From Datisca glomerata (lineage: Eukaryota > Streptophyta > Magnoliopsida > Cucurbitales > Datiscaceae), in contig QANY01007217.1 of the NCBI GenBank assembly GCA_003255025.1, positions 1 through 64,000 of the forward strand: a stretch of 64,000 nt of DNA, read 5' to 3'. Shown piece by piece: positions 21,774 through 33,213 of this stretch. Positions within the stretch are counted from its first letter, which is position 1; every line of letters starts with the position of its first letter. The position numbers were made by a program, and so were the translations under genes. Below the pieces are notes generated by a model. That model was not told the origin of the DNA, did not search any database, and saw only the letters and a program-made list of their open reading frames with translations.

Positions 21774-22290
21774 TCAACTCTTTTTTATTTTATCTTGTAG
21801 AAAGCACAGTTGTTTTTCTTTACAAGAAATTAAATTTATGGATTTAAAAATAGAATTTTGTTTTAAAGATTTTAATTCCGCATTGTGAGAAAAATAAAAA
21901 AAATTGAACTTAATAGGTTTATCCATGAGATAAGTAATTATCTCATCATGCTCTGTTATAAAATGATACAATAAAAAAATAAATGGTAAACCTAAAATAA
22001 TTTTATCAGTCATATTTTTTATTAAGACAAATGATGTTTTAAAACATACATTGTCTTGAAAAATATGAACTGTGAGAATCTCATAATTAATATGCATACG
22101 AGTACCATTGGCAGATGACAGTGATTCTCTTATCTTCTTGAAGTATGTGGTAGGAACTAGTCTTTCCAATATACAATTTGAATCTACTCATGAATCAACA
22201 AGAGCCATTGTTGTGTCAAAATCTTGAATAATTATTTTGACCATTATGCGTAATTTCTTGATTTTGATGTGATTAAGAATTTGGATGAAG
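21774..22290 (-). pseudogene. Pararetroviral aspartic protease relic
   Basis: A 131-residue open piece (22169-21774) reads NGTRMHINYEIL and KNMTDKIILGLPF, the flap and 'IILG' regions of caulimovirid proteases. The active-site segment just upstream reads MALVDS and then a stop codon in place of the catalytic Gly, so the enzyme is dead. Confidence 0.65.
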
Positions 22291-22599
22291 TTTTCATCGT
22301 CTTGGTTGATAATAGGTTCTTCCAATCCATTATCGAAAATTGGGGATTCACTAGGTTCTCCTAGTTCATATTTTTTAAATTTTAAAAGATTTAACTCTTT
22401 GGTTATTTATGTGTTAGAATCTTTTAATTCTTTTATTTTAATTTTTATATTTTTAATTTCTTTTTGAACTATCAAAAGAATAACTTTTTTTTTCCTTCCC
22501 TTTATTTTTGTTGAATTTTTCAAGCGTTTGTGAAGGCTTTGCAATATTGTTATTGTTAGGCTTAATATTTTTTTTCTTCAGAATTACCTTTCTAAGTCT

Positions 22600-24830
22600 T
22601 TCAAGTTATTCTTGTTTTAAATCTGATTTTAATTTTTCTAATTAAATCTAACAAGAGGTTTTCTTGTTCTTCATTTTTACTTAAAATATTTATTTTTTAA
22701 CAACAACTATCCCTACATCCCATTAAGATGTTAAGAGAATCAGTGTCAAAACTTGATGAGTTATATTTAGAGGATTCATGAAATTCAAATTCTCCTAGAT
22801 CTTCATCATTACTCTCGTAATAATCTATTGTTTCTAAGATTCTAAACAATTTTTGTTTATCCATTTCAGAAATTTTTAATTGGTTAATTTTATTTTTGAC
22901 TTGACAAGTGTTAGAAAAATGACCATTCTGGTCGCATTTAAAACACTTAATTTTACTTTTGTCAAATCTTTTATTGAGTTTTCTTCTAGAATAATTTCTA
23001 TTCTTAGAGAAACGTTTGTCAAAATTCTCATTTTTTGAAAAGTATTGCTCAAACTTTTTATGTTTATTTTTGTGGTATTGTCTCCTACGAGGCTTGGGAG
23101 TCTTTCTAGGGCCTAAATGGGACTTATTTATATTTTTATGGGAAGGAGCAATAGCAGGTAAACCATACTACTCGCAAAAATTGTCTAATTCATATTTGAC
23201 AGTTTTATTTTATTTTTTATTTGTTTATTGATTTTCATATCAATACACATTTCAAACCTTCATTTTGTATTGTAGTAATTGTTGTACCATAGGTAAGACT
23301 ATCATAGTCTATGTTTCCAAGGTCATTACTAATTCACATTTGTTTATTTTATGTGCGAACAAATTGGGTAATCCATTAATAAATTTTTCTTTCCAAAATG
23401 GTTGATTACTATCATCCCCCGTCGTTACTCTGGACAAAAATATATTTTTGTACCTATTAAAATCATTTAGGGTTGGACACCTATAATTGGTTTATTGGTC
23501 ATAGATACGTGAAGTAATATTACTTGGTGTTCCTATGAAGTGTTCAATCATTGTATAGAGAAGTGTATTGATGGCATCAAGGATTGTTTCTTGATTCTCT
23601 TCAATAATTAGGGCTCCTTCAGCAAAATCTTTACTGCTGAAAGGATGATATTTTTGAATTCTTCTGTGAGATTTTATTCCCACATGGAATGAAGCATTCA
23701 TATGAATCATGTGACAAAAAGTTGGATTACCTCATTGTGTGGTAAACTGTGTGTGGTAATGTAGTTGTTAGCTACCATTTCCATGTACTGTAGTTTATTG
23801 AGAACTTCCTACTAAAAAATTCTATCAATATTCCATTCGTATAATTTCTCTGCAAAAACATAAAATTGATTAATTAAAGAATTTTAAAAATTTTGGATAT
23901 TAGGAGGAATAGGCTTTTTATGCCATTTACTTTCTAATTTATTAATTTCTAAATTTTTAAATGTATTCTCGATATTGTTAATGTATGAAGATTCATAGAT
24001 TGTGGATGACTCATAGGTGGATTCTGACCTATGCCTTTCTGATTCTGAATTACTGTCTTGGTTAATAACCTTAACAGAAGAAGATGATTCAACATATTTA
24101 TTCTTCAATTCTTGAAGCATTTTATCAATTTGGTTTGTAAGGGGAACAATATTCAAAATTGTTTTATCTGAAAGATTTATTAAAGGGTTTTCTATTAGGG
24201 ATTCGTTAGGTTTAGATTCATTAAGAACATCAACTATATTTTCAATTTTATCTAATTGTTTACCTATTGTAATTACACTTTGATTGGTATAATTGAGTTG
24301 CTCGACTACTTTTTTATTTGGTTCATCTTCCTTTGTAATTTATTAAAGGTTTTTTTCCAGGGATTTTTAGATTCATTAAGAACATTAACCTTATTTTCAA
24401 TTTTATCTAATTGTTTACCTATTCTAATTAAACTTTGATTGGTATAATTAAGTTGTTCGACTACTTTTTTATTTGGTTCTTCTTCATTTGTAATCTTGAA
24501 AGGAGAAGCAGTGATTAAATAATTTTTATGATTAGTCATAATTTTTTGCAGGTAGAGGATGACTAGCAGGTACTACACTCGAATCTTCCTTGATCCATTT
24601 AGATTTGGAAATTAACTTAATAGTTTTCTCATATATATCCTCGATATAATCAAGGAAAAATATGTCAACTCTAAATTCTTGCATGAATGCCTTCCATTCA
24701 GCAAGTATGATTCTTCTTTGGTCCATATTATATTTTTCTCTGAACCTATTACGTCTATCAAGATTGGCTGGGTCATCATTGTGTTGGGTTAGACCTTCAC
24801 AATCTGATTTGTATTCTTGGCTCAAGGTGC
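22600..24830 (-). pseudogene. Pararetroviral capsid-like region with zinc knuckle
   Basis: In order on the minus strand: an acidic N-terminal part (SQEYKSDCEGLTQHNDDPAN at 24825 onward), Lys/Asn-rich linkers (24539-23884), a capsid core (23710-23492, with DAINTLLYTMIEHFIGTPSN), and a CCHC knuckle near 22920 (CFKCDQNGHFSNTC). Pieces in different frames are separated by stops. The knuckle and its place before the protease identify this as the nucleocapsid region of a caulimovirid polyprotein. Confidence 0.65.
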
Positions 24831-24999
24831 CTATATTTAGGACTAAGAGTTGTGGATTAACAGGAGGTTTGGTTCCTTGGAAATCTGATTCTGTAGGTGC
24901 TTTAGTTTCATTAGATTGTTAAGACATACTATCAAGGACTGACTAACTAACTTGAGAACTTGTGGCTATGCCTTTAAGTCTTAAATTTTTAATTTTTAA

Positions 25000-25974
25000 A
25001 CCTTTTTATTCTTGGTCTAATTGTTGAATCCTAAGATTTTGGTCATTACTAATGGATGATCCAAAAAAGGAATTCCTAGGGGTACTAAACTAGCCATACT
25101 CCCTAATTGGAGGATTATAGCTGGAAGATTGGAAGTTAATTTTAACAACATCATCCATGTACTGCTGAATGTAATCTATATCTTCAATTGGATGTTGAAT
25201 TTAGGTGGGTTGGCTTTCATTGTTAAAATTTAATTTGTAGGCAAATTAATATCAAACCACATAATTATTTTAAGAACTCTAATATTGGCATTATTTTTTG
25301 CTAGATTGAATCAATAGGGTTTAATTTTTAGGACTCCAATTGATGGCTCGCAAATTCATATTGGTTTTTGTGACTTTATAATGACTTGTAGAAATTAAAG
25401 CTAGGGGCTGGGGTACTTTTTAGGACTTTATAATCACTAGTTTTAATATTTACAGTTAAAGATTTTAGAATATGGGGGTTTGCTAAACTAACCGACAAAT
25501 TTGGGAAACAATCAAAATAGATTGGACCATTACAAAGTAAGGATACCATTAATCCTATATTACTATCATTAAAATTTATGAATCTTGCATCTTACAAAGC
25601 TAACAAGACATAGGTATTTAGGCCTCTCCTTGTGAGTGGTATAACTCTAATCTGGACTAAACCAAAATGAAGGAAATTATATCTTTCTTCAATGTGATGT
25701 TTTATTTTATTAGAGGAAAGTAATTTGCAAGTTCCATGCTCTTTCCCAGTAGTATTTATTTATTTTTAATTATTTTTACATAATGCTGAAGCTTGAAGGA
25801 AGCAACATACCATGTTGATTTGGAAAATTTTTATTAGAGATTTTGGGTACATTTCATACCCTAGATCTACTTGATCATCTGCTAATTCAAAATGTTCTTC
25901 ATTTATTATGCAGGTATTGAAGTTATTGTAATCCTATTGCTACTAGAAGAATTACTTTGAAATAATCTACTCAT
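25000..25974 (-). pseudogene. Pararetroviral movement protein (30K superfamily) relic and following coiled coil
   Basis: Starts MSRLFQSNSSSSN at 25974. Downstream pieces include ARFINFNDSNIGLM, CNGPIYFDCFPN and VSLANPHILKSLTVNIKT. These are the conserved blocks of caulimovirid cell-to-cell movement proteins. Many stops and small frameshifts occur. Confidence 0.65.
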
Positions 25975-26363
25975 AGCTCAAGAAACTAAATTATACTTAT
26001 GATTAAACATTTCATACTGTATTTTGGTTACTAATCTATTGTGACTTCTACAACCTCCTACCAACTTCTCTCTTCATCACTTTGCCCCTACAACCACCCT
26101 AATCTCAGGATATATGTCTCTAAGAGGTCTTATTGTGGTGCCTGAATCTAACCAAATAGAAGCTGATTAGATAATCAAATATTACAGAGAAATAATCAGG
26201 CATAAATATAACCAACCACTTGGACGAAGATTGAGATTAAATAAAAGCAATTATTTAGGTAAGTAATTGAGTAACAATAAAAGAAAAAATCAGCCATAAC
26301 ATGCGGTGAACAGATTAATTATGTAGATAATTGTAGAAAATATAGATACACCCTACCTGGTTT

Positions 26364-26376
26364 GGCTCTGATACCA
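26364..26376 (-). promoter_or_regulatory. Initiator tRNA-Met primer binding site
   Basis: TGGTATCAGAGCC on the minus strand, the sequence complementary to the 3' end of plant initiator tRNA-Met used by caulimovirids. A one-base variant, TGGTATCAAAGCC, lies at 26605-26617. Confidence 0.7.
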
Positions 26377-26471
26377 AGACACATTCTCACCACAATGTAT
26401 AGTTAGGCAGTGACCACCAGCGGTCCCTCTAAACCACTTTTTACACATGGGCCTCTTGACCTTTTTACTTT

Positions 26472-26930
26472 TGACTTGCAACCTATCCCTTGACCTAACT
26501 CGCATAGGGTACTCTAGGGGTAAGAGCTAGTGCTTTGTCACTAATCACCCATGAGAACCCCCATAAATCTGACACTCTTTCAGACGATGAGTTACAATCG
26601 TAGTGGCTTTGATACCAAGACTAGCAGAGTGAGCGTATAATTTAAAGAAATTAAAGAGGGGGTATTAAGATGCAAGAATACAACACAAAAATAGTAAAAG
26701 CTGTATTAAGGTGTAAGATTAAAAACCTACACAAACAATGTTTCTTGACAACAATTAAATAGTGCTCCTATTCACCATTTAACGTTGAAGAAAAAGAATA
26801 AATATTTACAAAATAGGAAGAGAAGAAGAAAGCTTTGTTTCACGAAACCAGTTTTGCTCTCAAATAGTTAAGAGTTAAAAATGAGTTCTAAGGTACAACT
26901 GGGAGAAGGCTGGCTATTTATATCCCAGTA
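26472..26930 (-). promoter_or_regulatory. Pararetroviral promoter and leader (copy on minus strand)
   Basis: TATAAATAG at 26922-26914 (-) is followed by a leader that also occurs at 38746-39100 (+) and, without TATA, at 21100-20655. This is where pregenomic RNA transcription would start. The leader ends in short repeated words (acaccttaatac, ttgcatcttaataccccc). Confidence 0.6.
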
Positions 26931-27223
26931 AAGTGAAGTTTACCGGAAACCCATCACTTACCTGAAGCCATTGTTGTTGTTCCTTGATAATTGCTATCTT
27001 GAATTTTAGTGTCTTCATCTTGAAAGTCATTGTAACTTTTGTAGAGTTATTGTTGTTATTGATAATTGATTTTTGGGTATCATTGTAGGCGATGAATTGG
27101 ATGACTATTATGATATATTTTTGAACTTCTTGATATTGGCATTTTGCCAAAGGAAAAAATATTTATTTTTTCAATTTATTCATCATCGCTTAAATCGATA
27201 TTGTCAAATGGGTCTTGTGAATC

Positions 27224-28560
27224 CTAGAATGCATCATAGGCCCATTGTGGTAAGACACGACCTTTAAAACCTTTTTTATCTGTCAATTGTTGAGGAAATT
27301 TCTTGGATGATTGGCCTTTTTGGAATTTTGGTTTGATTGGGTTATTTGACTCAACTGATGATTCAGAGGCTGAATCATTATTGTCTTCAAGGAGGAGAAG
27401 TAATTTTTGGATTAACTTTTGGTATGATTTGGTATTTAGTTTTATGGCCTTGGATTTACCCTTTGAAGAGTGTCTGGATTCAGGTTTTGATTTGGGTTTG
27501 GATTTGCTAGATGAACTGGATGATTTGGATTGAGGTTCTGGGTTAAGGAGCTCATTAATTTTTAATGGAGCCTGAGTAAAAGGGCGGGCCAACTTTAGGC
27601 TAGGATGGACTTTTGTAAATTCTTGGCTGATGGATGTGATTAGTTTTTGGGTATTGTATTAGTCCCACCACTTCACAAAATATTGTTTGGTGAGGATTCC
27701 ATCCTCAATTGAGTATTGCCATTTTAGTATCCATGGTATTTTATATTTATTTAGAAAAAAGAGTATTTAGGGAAAGGAGGCCTAAATTGGTGAGGGGTTA
27801 TGAATCTTAAAAATAAATTGAAACTTTGTTGTAAATTAATTGGAAAAAATTTTAAAACAGGACCATGATGGACCACCATCTTAAGAACTATTTCGAAAAA
27901 TTAAATTTAAAATTTTTATCGAAATTTAAAAATCAAGAGTGAGAAAAATCACTATTTTAATGCAGTAAAATTGTGTGCCAAGCATCAATATAGTCAAAAT
28001 AGTTGTATTATTTTTTATTTAAAAGATTATTGAGACCCGAAGAATGGGCTTTCCATTCCTCCATGATTATAATTTTAAGAATGTAGAAGGAATGATAGAT
28101 GAACTTTCCTTCTGTATTTTTTATTGGGCTGATGTTAATGGATTTTGTTTTTAAGAGAATGTCATCATAGAAACTAAGATTTTTGTTTCTGTGGCCAGGG
28201 ACAAAGTGAAATTCAAGAAGAAAATAAGCCTTTGCTATTTCAACAGGTTCCTTCAAATGAGCGAATGAGGACTCAATATAAAAGAAATTTTTACTAGGTG
28301 TTTTGTGAATGTAAGGGGATATTTTTTATATTTTGTGATTGGTTGATTGATCAGCTGTGCATCAAAAGGTTGGATAATTGAGAATGGGTCAAATTGGTTG
28401 ACCAAGGCTGGTTGGTAATTGGGCCTAATGGACCCAAGAATTGTTAATTGTTTGAGAGTGGAAGACTCCTCTTTATTTTGAGCCTTGAAGGCCCATTGTG
28501 CAATCAAAGACTCCCATTTGGTTCCATGCTTCGAGGCCTGAAGCCTAGACCCCATCTTGT
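27224..28560 (-). pseudogene. Pararetroviral C-terminal region (unknown function, basic Ser/Pro/Lys-rich)
   Basis: Three open pieces on the minus strand: 28714-28253, 28256-28008 and 27592-27224. The last contains KINELLNPEPQSKSSSSSS and KSKPESRHSSKGKSK, then a Ser/Asp-rich stretch. A closely similar set lies at 36880-38210 (+). It follows RNase H and precedes the promoter, the place of the 3'-terminal coding region in florendovirus-like genomes. I do not recognise a known enzyme domain in it. Confidence 0.55.
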
Positions 28561-29570
28561 CTACCTTGTAAAAATTCACTGGTAAGGAAGTTAGGAATTG
28601 AATTATTAATACCTTGAATGAATTCAATATTAAAATCAAATATACTGAGGCCGTATTTCCATCGAGCAAAAATTTGTTTGGAAGTAATATTTTTAACATC
28701 CTTTTATAGTACATGGTTTACAGATTCACAATCAATTTTTAAAAGGATTATATGATTTAATAAGTCATTCTAAATTTTATGTATACACATAACAAATGAT
28801 AAGATTTCTTTTTTAATTGTACTATAAATGACTTGGGATTGCGTCCGAGTTCCATACGTGAACCTAACAATTTGTAATAAGATACCACCATATCCGAGTT
28901 CAGAGGCATCAGTCTGAACAATTTTGAAAGAATTATTAGTAGGCATGCAAAGACAAGGAAGTGTCTTAACATGGGCCTTAATTCTTTTGACTAAATCAGC
29001 ATGGACAGTTGTTCATGGAAGGGAATGCTTTTTAAGCCTGTCAAAGAGGGGCTGCTTACAGTCAATTCTCAATTTATTGTAAAATTCAAATATGTAATTT
29101 AAAGATCTCAAAAACCATTGCAACTGGGTTTTGTCAAGGATTTCATTGGAAAATTTGTCAACAAATTGTATGACTCTATCAATTGGTTTAATAATAGAAT
29201 GATGTATTTCAAATCGAATAAATCTAATCTTGGATTGAAATAATTTTATTTTACTCACAAAGAGAACTAAACCATTTTATTTTATTATCCTAGTAAATAA
29301 TTCAAGGTGTTTTCAATGTTGTTCTATTGTTTTAGAGAAAAGAAGAAGAACATCATCAATATAAACAATTATGAAATCAGTAAATTGATTAAAGAAATCA
29401 TTCATTATATTTTCGAATTCACTGGGGGCATTCTTAAGTCCAAAAGGCATTACATTCCATTTATAATAACCAAATGGAGTTACAAATACAGTTTTATACT
29501 TATCATCTTCATTTATCTAGATTTGTCAGAATTCAGATTTCATATCAAACGTAGAGAATACTATATTTAC
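28560..29570 (-). pseudogene. Pararetroviral reverse transcriptase/RNase H relic
   Basis: Minus-strand pieces read [25 protein letters not shown] (the catalytic YxDD motif, near 29355), SKIKLFQSKIRFIRFEIHHS and SLNYIFEFYNKLRIDCK, followed by decayed RNase H. Stops and frameshifts are frequent. The N-terminal fingers region is missing because the block ends at an inverted junction near 29570. Confidence 0.7.
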
Positions 29571-29575
29571 TATTT

Positions 29576-30040
29576 TGGTATCAGAGCCAAACCTGATGGG
29601 GGATGTATTTACTGTTTTCTACAATTATCTTAATACCCCCTCTTAAATTTCAACAATTATATGCTGCATAATTAATCTGGTCACCGCCTGTTATGGGTAG
29701 CATTTACTTTTATTGTTGCTCAATTGCTTACATGAATAATTGATTTTATTTAATCTCACTCTTTGCCCAAGTGGCTGATTATTTTTATGTTTAATTATTT
29801 CTCTGTAATATTTAATTACCTAATCTGCGAATATGTTTTGTCAGAGGCTTACGTATCAGCTTTTATTTGGTTAGTTTCAGGCACCACAATAATACCTCTT
29901 AGAGATGTAAATCCTGAGGGTAGAGTGGTTGTAGGGGCAAAGTGGCAAACATGGTAGGAGGTTGTAGAAGTCACAACAAATTAGTAACCAAAATACAGTA
30001 TGATATTTTCCATCATAAGAATAAATTTATTTCTTGAGCC
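29576..30040 (+). promoter_or_regulatory. Primer binding site and leader of the second viral block
   Basis: TGGTATCAGAGCC at 29576-29588 (+) begins immediately at the junction with the opposite-strand RT relic. The leader that follows matches 39185-39720. Confidence 0.65.
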
Positions 30041-31076
30041 ATGAGTAGATTATTTAGAAGTAATTCTTCTAGTAGCGAAAGGGCTACAATAAGTTCAATA
30101 CCTGACATAATAAATAAAGAACATTTTGAATTAGCATATCATCAAGTAGATAATAGGGTATGTAATATACCCAAAATTCCTTATAAAAAAATATTTACAA
30201 ATCAACATGATCTGTTGCTTTTTTCAAGCCTCAGCATCATGTAAAAATAATTAAAAAAATATATGTTCTTGACAAAAAAGCATGAAACTTGCCAATTACT
30301 TTCTCCTAATGCAATAAAACGTCACATTGAAGAAGGATATAATTTTCTTCATTTTAGTTTAGTCCAGATTGGAGTTAAACCATCATAAGGAGAGGTCTAA
30401 ATATATCTATCTTGTTAACCTTACGAGATGCAAGATTCATAAATTTTAATGATAGTATTTTAGGATTAATTGAATCATCACTTTGTAATGGTCCAATCCA
30501 TTTTGGTTCTTTTATAGATTTTTCTGTTAGTTTAGTAGACCCCCATATTCTAAAATCTTTAACTCTGAATAATAAAACTACTGGTTACCAAGTCCTAGAA
30601 GGTTCCCAACCCCTAAATCAATAGGATTATAAAAAAATTAAATCCTAATGATTCAATCTGGCTAAATTAATGCCAATATTAGAGTTCCTAAAACAATTAT
30701 GTGGTTTGATATTACTTTACCTACAAATTGACTTTTAACCAATGAAAGCCAACCCATTCAAATTCAACGTCCAATTGAAGATGTAGATTACATCCAGCAT
30801 TACATGGATGGTATTGTTAAAATTAACTTCCAGTCTTCTAGTTCTAATCCTCAAATTAGGGAGTATAGCCAGTCTAGTACCCCTAGGAATTCCTTTTCTG
30901 GATCATCCATTGGTAATGATCAAAATCTTAGGATTCAACAATTAGAACAAGAATTAAAAGATTTAAAAATTAAAAATTTAAGACTTAAAGGCGTAACCAC
31001 AAGTTCTCAAGTTAGTCAACTAGTCTTTGATAGTAAGTCTGAACAATCTGACGAAGTTGAAGCACCTACAGAATAG
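30041..31076 (+). pseudogene. Pararetroviral movement protein relic and coiled coil (second block)
   Basis: Begins MSRLFRSNSSSSERAT at 30041. A clean 70-codon piece (30412-30624) has LRDARFINFNDSILGLIESS and VSLVDPHILKSLTLN. The coiled-coil piece (30804-31076) reads LRIQQLEQELKDLKIKN. Stops break it at 30242 and 30622. Confidence 0.7.
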
Positions 31077-31136
31077 TATTTCCAAGGAACCATACCTCCT
31101 GTTAATCCAAAACTCTTAGTCCTAAATATAGGCACC

Positions 31137-31800
31137 TTGAGCCAAGATTACAAATCAGATTGGGAAGGTCTAACCCAACACAATGATGACCCAGGAAATC
31201 TCGATAAATGTAATAGGTTCGGAGAAAAATATAATATGGACCAAAGAAGAATCATACTTGCTGAATGGAAATCATTTATGCAAGAATTTAGAGTTGACAT
31301 ATTTTTCCTTAATTATATCGAGGATATATATGAGAAAAATATTAAGGTAATTTCCAAATATAATTGGATCAAGGAAGACTCGAGTGTAGTTTCTGCTAGT
31401 CATCCTCCACCTGAAAAAATTATGATTAATCATAAATTATTGATCATTGCTTCTCCTTTCATGATTGCAAAGAAAATATCTTGTTGGATTTAATTAGCAA
31501 AATTGAAAACCTAGAATTAAAACAAGAGTACCTAGAAAAGACTTAGGAAATTAATTCTAAAGAAGGAAAATACCAAGTTTAACAATAACAATACTGCAAG
31601 CCTTTCGCAAACCCTTGGAAAATTCAATAAGTTTAAAGGAAAGGAAAAAGAAGTTACCTTATAAGAACTTTAAAAAGAAATGAAAAATATTAAAAATGAA
31701 ATAAAAGAATTAAAAGATTCTAACACAGAAATAACCAAAGAGTTAAATCTTTAAAAATTGAAAATATAATTAAAAAAGACGAACTAGGAGAACCTAGTGA
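31137..31800 (+). pseudogene. Pararetroviral capsid N-terminal relic (second block), core deleted
   Basis: A 118-codon piece (31137-31493) reads SQDYKSDWEGLTQHNDDPGN and continues as in the minus-strand copy at 24825. The capsid core (DAINTLLY block) and zinc knuckle seen in the other blocks are absent. A Lys-rich linker (31500-31770) leads straight to the protease. Confidence 0.6.
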
Positions 31801-32240
31801 ATCCTCAATTTCTGATAATGAATTGAAAGAACTAAGTATCAACCAAGACCATGAAAACTTCATCCAAATTCTTAATCACATCAAAATCAAGAAATGTCAC
31901 ATAATGGTCCGGATAATCATCCAAGATTTTGATTTCACATCTATGGCTCTTATTGATTCAGGAGCAGATTTAAAATGTATGCAAGAAGGACTCGTTCCAA
32001 CCAAGACTTCAAGAAGATAAAAGAATCTTTGTACTCTGCCAATGGTACTCAGATGCATATTAGTTACGAAATTTCAAAAGTTCATATTTTTTGAGATAAT
32101 GTATGTTTCAAAACATCATTTGTCTTATAAGAAATATGACTGATAAAATTATTTTAGGTTTACCATTCATTTCTTTGTTGTATCCTTTTACAATAGAGCA
32201 TGATGGAATAAATACTTATCCTATGAATGAACCTGTTAAA
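31801..32240 (+). pseudogene. Pararetroviral aspartic protease relic (second block)
   Basis: Reads SMALIDSGADLKCMQ with an intact catalytic D-S-G, then RNMTDKIILGLPF after a frame change. It is the best-kept protease active site in the cluster, but it is split between two frames near 32015. Confidence 0.68.
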
Positions 32241-33213
32241 TTCAAATGTCTTTCTATAATGATTAGACTTTTTAATCAGTTTATTGATTTCTCGATTGTA
32301 TGCATTAATGATATTCTTATTATACAATACTGGTTGCATTTCTTGATTCTTTGCATTAGCAAATGTGTTAAACAATACTGAAAATACTTAAAGTTATTTT
32401 CCAAGATAATAAAATAAAATAGTTTAGTTATCTTTGGAGAAAGAATCAAATTGTTTCAATCTAAAAAATAGATTTCTAGGATTTGAATTTTATTATTTCA
32501 TTATTAAAATAATTGATCAAATCATACAATTTGTTTTGATAAATTAAAAATCTCTAAAACATGTTTTGAAATTAATTTCAAGCAAAGTTTTCCAGGTAAC
32601 AATCTATTTTTATCAATTTTAATTTTAATATTTAATTTATTCAATGTATTAATAATTAAATTCCTGACTTCCTTACTTATAATCTTTTGCAGGAAATCAT
32701 TTCAAGATTCCGCCATAGAAGAATTTAAGGAATCTGGCTTACTAGAATACGGAAAGATAGAACCTAGATTACTTGACCAAAATTCTTTTAGAATCAATAA
32801 GCCCAATGGCTTATAAAGAAAAAAAAATGTGTTTTCTATAGAATGAGTTAAAATTTAAGAGGATTGAAGAACATCTCCAGAATCCTGCTCTTCAAAAGCA
32901 AATCAAAATATTTGAACAAAGAATCTGTAAAGAAGTGTGTTATGATATTTCTAATGCTTGCTGGCACAGAAAGTAGCATATTGTCAGTCTGCCTTATATT
33001 AAGAGATTTTATGAGAAGAACATCCCAACAAAAGCAAGACCGATTTAGGTGAATTCTGAAATTCTTGAGTTCTGAAAAAAGAAAATTGCAGAATTTCTCA
33101 ATAAAAATATCATTAGAAGAAGAAAAACTTCTTGGTCCTTCTCGGCCTTTTATGTCCAGAAGGCCAGTGAAATTGAACAAGGAGTTCCTCGTTTAATAAT
33201 CAATTATAAGCAC
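32241..33213 (+). pseudogene. Pararetroviral reverse transcriptase N-terminal relic (second block)
   Basis: The part at 32690-33210 contains words such as NIIRRRKTSWSFSAFYVQK and GVPRLIINYK, which belong to the fingers of caulimovirid RT. It stops at 33213 where an inverted leader fragment begins. The part at 32241-32500 is out of order: it holds RT palm sequence placed before the fingers. Confidence 0.6.

Noticed and set aside
26364..26376. A tRNA-Met gene
   Set aside because: Only the 13-base complement of the tRNA 3' end is present, with no cloverleaf. It is a primer binding site.
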